Source: Bacteroidota bacterium | GTDB lineage: Bacteria > Bacteroidota > Bacteroidia > Chitinophagales > Chitinophagaceae | NCBI GenBank assembly: GCA_028876035.1 | Contig: JAGWTK010000143.1 | Span: 1-8,943, forward strand | Length of the DNA stretch: 8,943 nucleotides | Direction: 5' to 3' | Part shown: positions 8,301 through 8,943 of the stretch, piece by piece | How positions within the stretch are numbered: the stretch's first letter is position 1 | Layout of the letters: the number at the start of each line of letters is the position of its first letter | Position numbers and translations under genes: made by a program | Notes under the pieces: model-generated | The model's database searches: none | What the model was told of the DNA's origin: nothing | What the model saw: only the letters and a program-made list of their open reading frames with translations

Positions 8301-8437
8301 TGCATCTTGAACGTACTCGAAATAAATTCGCCGCAGTCCCAGAAACTGCCGGTGGCTTCCATAGTAAGGATGTACACCGAACAGGCTATCGCGCAAACGA
8401 TCCAGCCGGTGATGTTATTGACCCGTTTGAAGTTCAT
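5378..8437 (-). CDS. GT117-family membrane glycosyltransferase (DUF2723, TMEM260-like)
   Basis: The 1019-residue integral membrane protein begins MNFKRVNNITGWIV at an ATG 27 bases from a good -7 element. The N-terminal DUF2723 region has a first membrane helix (about 10-27), then FWDCGEF (32-38), whose acidic Asp34/Glu37 fit the first-loop catalytic position of GT-C enzymes, then PHPPGAPLF (48-56). About nine hydrophobic segments lie within residues 1-315; a second membrane block of several helices contains RERDYAYVGSFYAFA. After it comes a soluble region with the family signature YGDNDTYPLWYAQEVEGIRP (starts at Tyr637). The C-terminal 100 residues are charged and helical with a Gln-rich stretch, ending in a Thr/Asn/Pro/Lys tail. 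Relatives are classed as glycosyltransferase family 117; the animal homologue TMEM260 is reported to be a protein O-mannosyltransferase. Glycosylation of exported proteins from a lipid-linked sugar is therefore likely, but donor and acceptor are not shown. It is apparently monocistronic. Confidence 0.9.
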   Translation of the reverse strand: MNFKRVNNITGWIVCAIACSVYILTMEATGSFWDCGEFISSTFKMQVPHPPGAPLFVMLGRIFIVVFSPLFGSGPESAARAVNFMTATASGFTILFLFWSITHFARKIVAKNSTGELSRDQIFSIMAAGVVGALAYTFTDSFWFSAVEGEVYGMSSLFTALVFWAMLKWEHNADQPGADRWIVFIFFLMGLSIGVHLLGLLSIPAIVMIYYFKRYKTTAWGTFWAFMIGCAITGVVQKVVIQYTVAGAGLFDVKFVNGFHLPFFSGFIFFFVLLTALCILLLRIAAKNHWSFLTLGVWSFIFMLIGYSTYVTTMIRSNANPAVDMYNVDNPNSLVGYLGRDQYGDFPLIYGQVFTAQPESYSEGDMKYTKGKDRYIEIGRDQKPVYSADDMMFFPRVWDASNDQGHANFYKEYLGLADGEKPGFGDNLSFFFRYQVGWMYGRYFMWNFAGKQNDIQGFSQGNPRDGNWISGISFLDNIRLGDQSKLPDSIKNNKAHNTLFFLPLILGIIGVVFHYFNHRQDFLVTGLLFFFTGLAIVLYLNQAGNQPRERDYAYVGSFYAFAIWIGLGVLQVKEWLQQKMAANAATAVSFAVCMLAVPVLMGQQEWDDHDRSKKVLARDVAKDYLESCAPNAILFTYGDNDTYPLWYAQEVEGIRPDIRVINNSLLGIDWYINQLRYKVNQSDPIDVIWDEDKIQGNTRNYVAIQPRLSQQQFYDAYTLMKDFVGSDDVNNKLSGNGEAINYLPTRRLKIPVDEKLVRANGTVNPSDSVASEVDFEISKNKNFLFKNDLAILNIIAANQWKRPIYFTAPYSGQELGLSDYLRKDGLTYRLVPVTNNKGINTDWVVDKLLHKYGFGSANINGVYFDEQNRVHLNSIRGIYGDAAGALADEGKKEEGRKLLAMVDKGILESNMPYAMVSKNNQHNYFSWRFLEACYKADDQKLASHISQALHKDLEQQLKYYQSLNETRQQNMQNEMLGAQQILQMLNELDAHYKGGNNPAGGETNKVITNTPDTNVKPKP

Positions 8438-8463
8438 AATGCGTTGGTTTTGAAAAAGTGAGG

Positions 8464-8471
8464 CAAATATA
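8464..8471 (-). promoter_or_regulatory. Bacteroidota-type -7 promoter element of the GT117 gene
   Basis: On the minus strand this reads TATATTTG, an exact match to the TAnnTTTG -7 consensus of the Bacteroidota primary sigma factor. It ends 26 bases before the ATG, predicting a short leader of roughly 20 bases. A clear -33 TTTG at normal spacing was not found. Confidence 0.55.
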
Positions 8472-8537
8472 ACGGTCTCGGGCTAAAGTATATTATGGGG
8501 GGGAAGGATTTAACGGAAGATTTTGCTTCGGAGGAAG

Positions 8538-8565
8538 GTACTTAGTACTGAGTACTTAGTACTTA
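8538..8565. repeat. Heptamer array GTACTKA (four units)
   Basis: GTACTTA, GTACTGA, GTACTTA and GTACTTA follow each other without a gap. Each unit contains the AGTACT palindrome across its junction. It lies 67 bases upstream of the GT117 -7 element in the direction of that gene's transcription. Confidence 0.8.
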
Positions 8566-8582
8566 GACGGTCGCTCTTGAAC

Positions 8583-8702
8583 GGCTGCGGGCTACCAGCT
8601 ACGAGCTTCCAGAAGGTACTTTGCATGGGATGTTCGCTTGCACAACCAGGCAGGGTGTTGCACCCAAAGAACCTTAAACCTTAAACTCTTAAACTTTTAA
8701 AC
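8583..8702. repeat. Composite intergenic repeat, copy 1
   Basis: It begins with four 7-base units, GCTGCGG, GCTACCA, GCTACGA and GCTTCCA (8584-8611). A spacer follows with the hairpin GGGTG-TTG-CACCC (8653-8665). It ends with AAC-anchored units AACCTTA, AACCTTA, AACTCTTA, AACTTTTA and AAC (8670-8702). It aligns with 8716-8829 at a constant offset of 133 bases up to the last array, where one base is inserted; roughly 70% of positions match by hand count. Confidence 0.7.
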
Positions 8703-8715
8703 GCAGAGAGAGAGA

Positions 8716-8829
8716 GGCTGCTGGCTACTAGCTTCTAGCTTCTGGCAGATAGGCTGCACCGAATGCTTGCTGGAAGAATTAGGCAGGTCGCCACACCTGA
8801 AGAACCTTAAACCCTTAAACTCTTAAGGG
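8716..8829. repeat. Composite intergenic repeat, copy 2
   Basis: It has the same order as copy 1: heptamers GCTGCTG, GCTACTA, GCTTCTA and GCTTCTG (8717-8744), then a spacer with hairpin CAGGT/ACCTG (8784-8788 with 8795-8799), then AACCTTA, AACCCTTA and AACTCTTA (8803-8825). The end CCCTTAA/TTAAGGG (8812-8818 with 8823-8829) forms another perfect 7-bp stem. Confidence 0.7.
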
Positions 8830-8905
8830 CATCTCTATTAACCCTGTTTTGATCATTTATTTTTTTTGGGTGTTTTTTGATGCCTACTTTTTAGGTTTTT
8901 GATGT

Positions 8906-8930
8906 TCAGTGATGGGTTTTCGGTCACTGA
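8906..8930. other. Hairpin near the right edge
   Basis: TCAGTGA (8906-8912) and TCACTGA (8924-8930) are perfect complements around an 11-base loop. On the plus strand a T-rich but not continuous tail follows after CGGCG. Its role is unknown; it also overlaps the short open frame on the minus strand. Confidence 0.35.
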
Positions 8931-8943
8931 CGGCGTTTATTTT

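Larger units (their letters stand above)
8438..8943. other. Gene-free repeat-rich region
   Basis: These 506 bases contain no convincing coding sequence. From left to right they hold the GT117 promoter, a GTACTTA heptamer array, two diverged copies of a composite repeat, and a T/G-rich tail (about 8839-8943) with a hairpin. On the minus strand, 19 codons are open from the window edge to a TAG at 8884-8886 (ending QKPKK); this could be the end of another gene but is too short to call. Confidence 0.7.

Noticed and set aside
8670..8825. Telomere-like sequence because AACCCTTA units resemble AAACCCT telomeric repeats.
   Set aside because: There are only a few degenerate units inside the chromosome, and similar arrays with unrelated units occur in the same window.
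8538..8829. CRISPR array.
   Set aside because: The repeats are 7-8 bases, contiguous or imperfect, without regular unique spacers of 30-40 bases and without cas genes.

Overview
This window looks like a chromosomal segment of a Bacteroidota bacterium, most likely from the Chitinophagaceae or a close relative. The signs are a C-terminal type IX secretion (type B) sorting domain at the left edge, a very large DUF2723/GT117 membrane glycosyltransferase typical of the phylum, a TAnnTTTG-type -7 promoter element, and start codons without Shine-Dalgarno sequences. The family assignment is inference from protein flavour; the phylum is well supported.

Layout, left to right. Positions 1-150 (+) hold the last 49 codons of a secreted type IX client protein. 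Positions 196-939 (+) encode a full-length CutC-family TIM-barrel protein. Positions 1083-2270 (+) encode a 395-residue outer-membrane beta-barrel of the Omp85/D15 surface-antigen type, with a signal peptide but no POTRA domains. A convergent gap (2271-2457) carries two hairpins and a heptamer repeat array. On the minus strand follow a VWA-domain protein (5128-4031) and an AAA+ MoxR/magnesium-chelatase-like ATPase (3996-2458), 34 bases apart and in the same direction, so probably one operon. A 249-base gap (5129-5377) contains an imperfect inverted repeat built of heptamers and a strong terminator. A 1019-residue GT117 protein (8437-5378, minus) has a recognisable -7 element just upstream. The remaining 506 bases to the right edge have no convincing gene and are mostly repeats.

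How the genes may work together: the VWA and AAA+ proteins are expected to form one ATP-driven machine with a metal-dependent adhesion-site partner; its substrate is unknown. The GT117 protein, the Omp85-like barrel and the type IX client all belong to envelope or secreted-protein biology, but nothing in the sequence shows that they act together. CutC appears to be an independent housekeeping gene.

The least ordinary part is the non-coding DNA. At least three gaps carry short tandem arrays with a 7-base period but different unit sequences: ACTTAAA-like, GTTTAAN/AACYTTA, GTACTTA and GCTNCNA. On the right these are assembled into a composite element of about 115 bases present twice, 133 bases apart, at roughly 70% identity by hand count, with a hairpin kept in the middle although its sequence differs. 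A related core lies in front of the VWA-AAA+ operon. This looks like a dispersed intergenic repeat family, comparable in style to the heptanucleotide STRR repeats of cyanobacteria.
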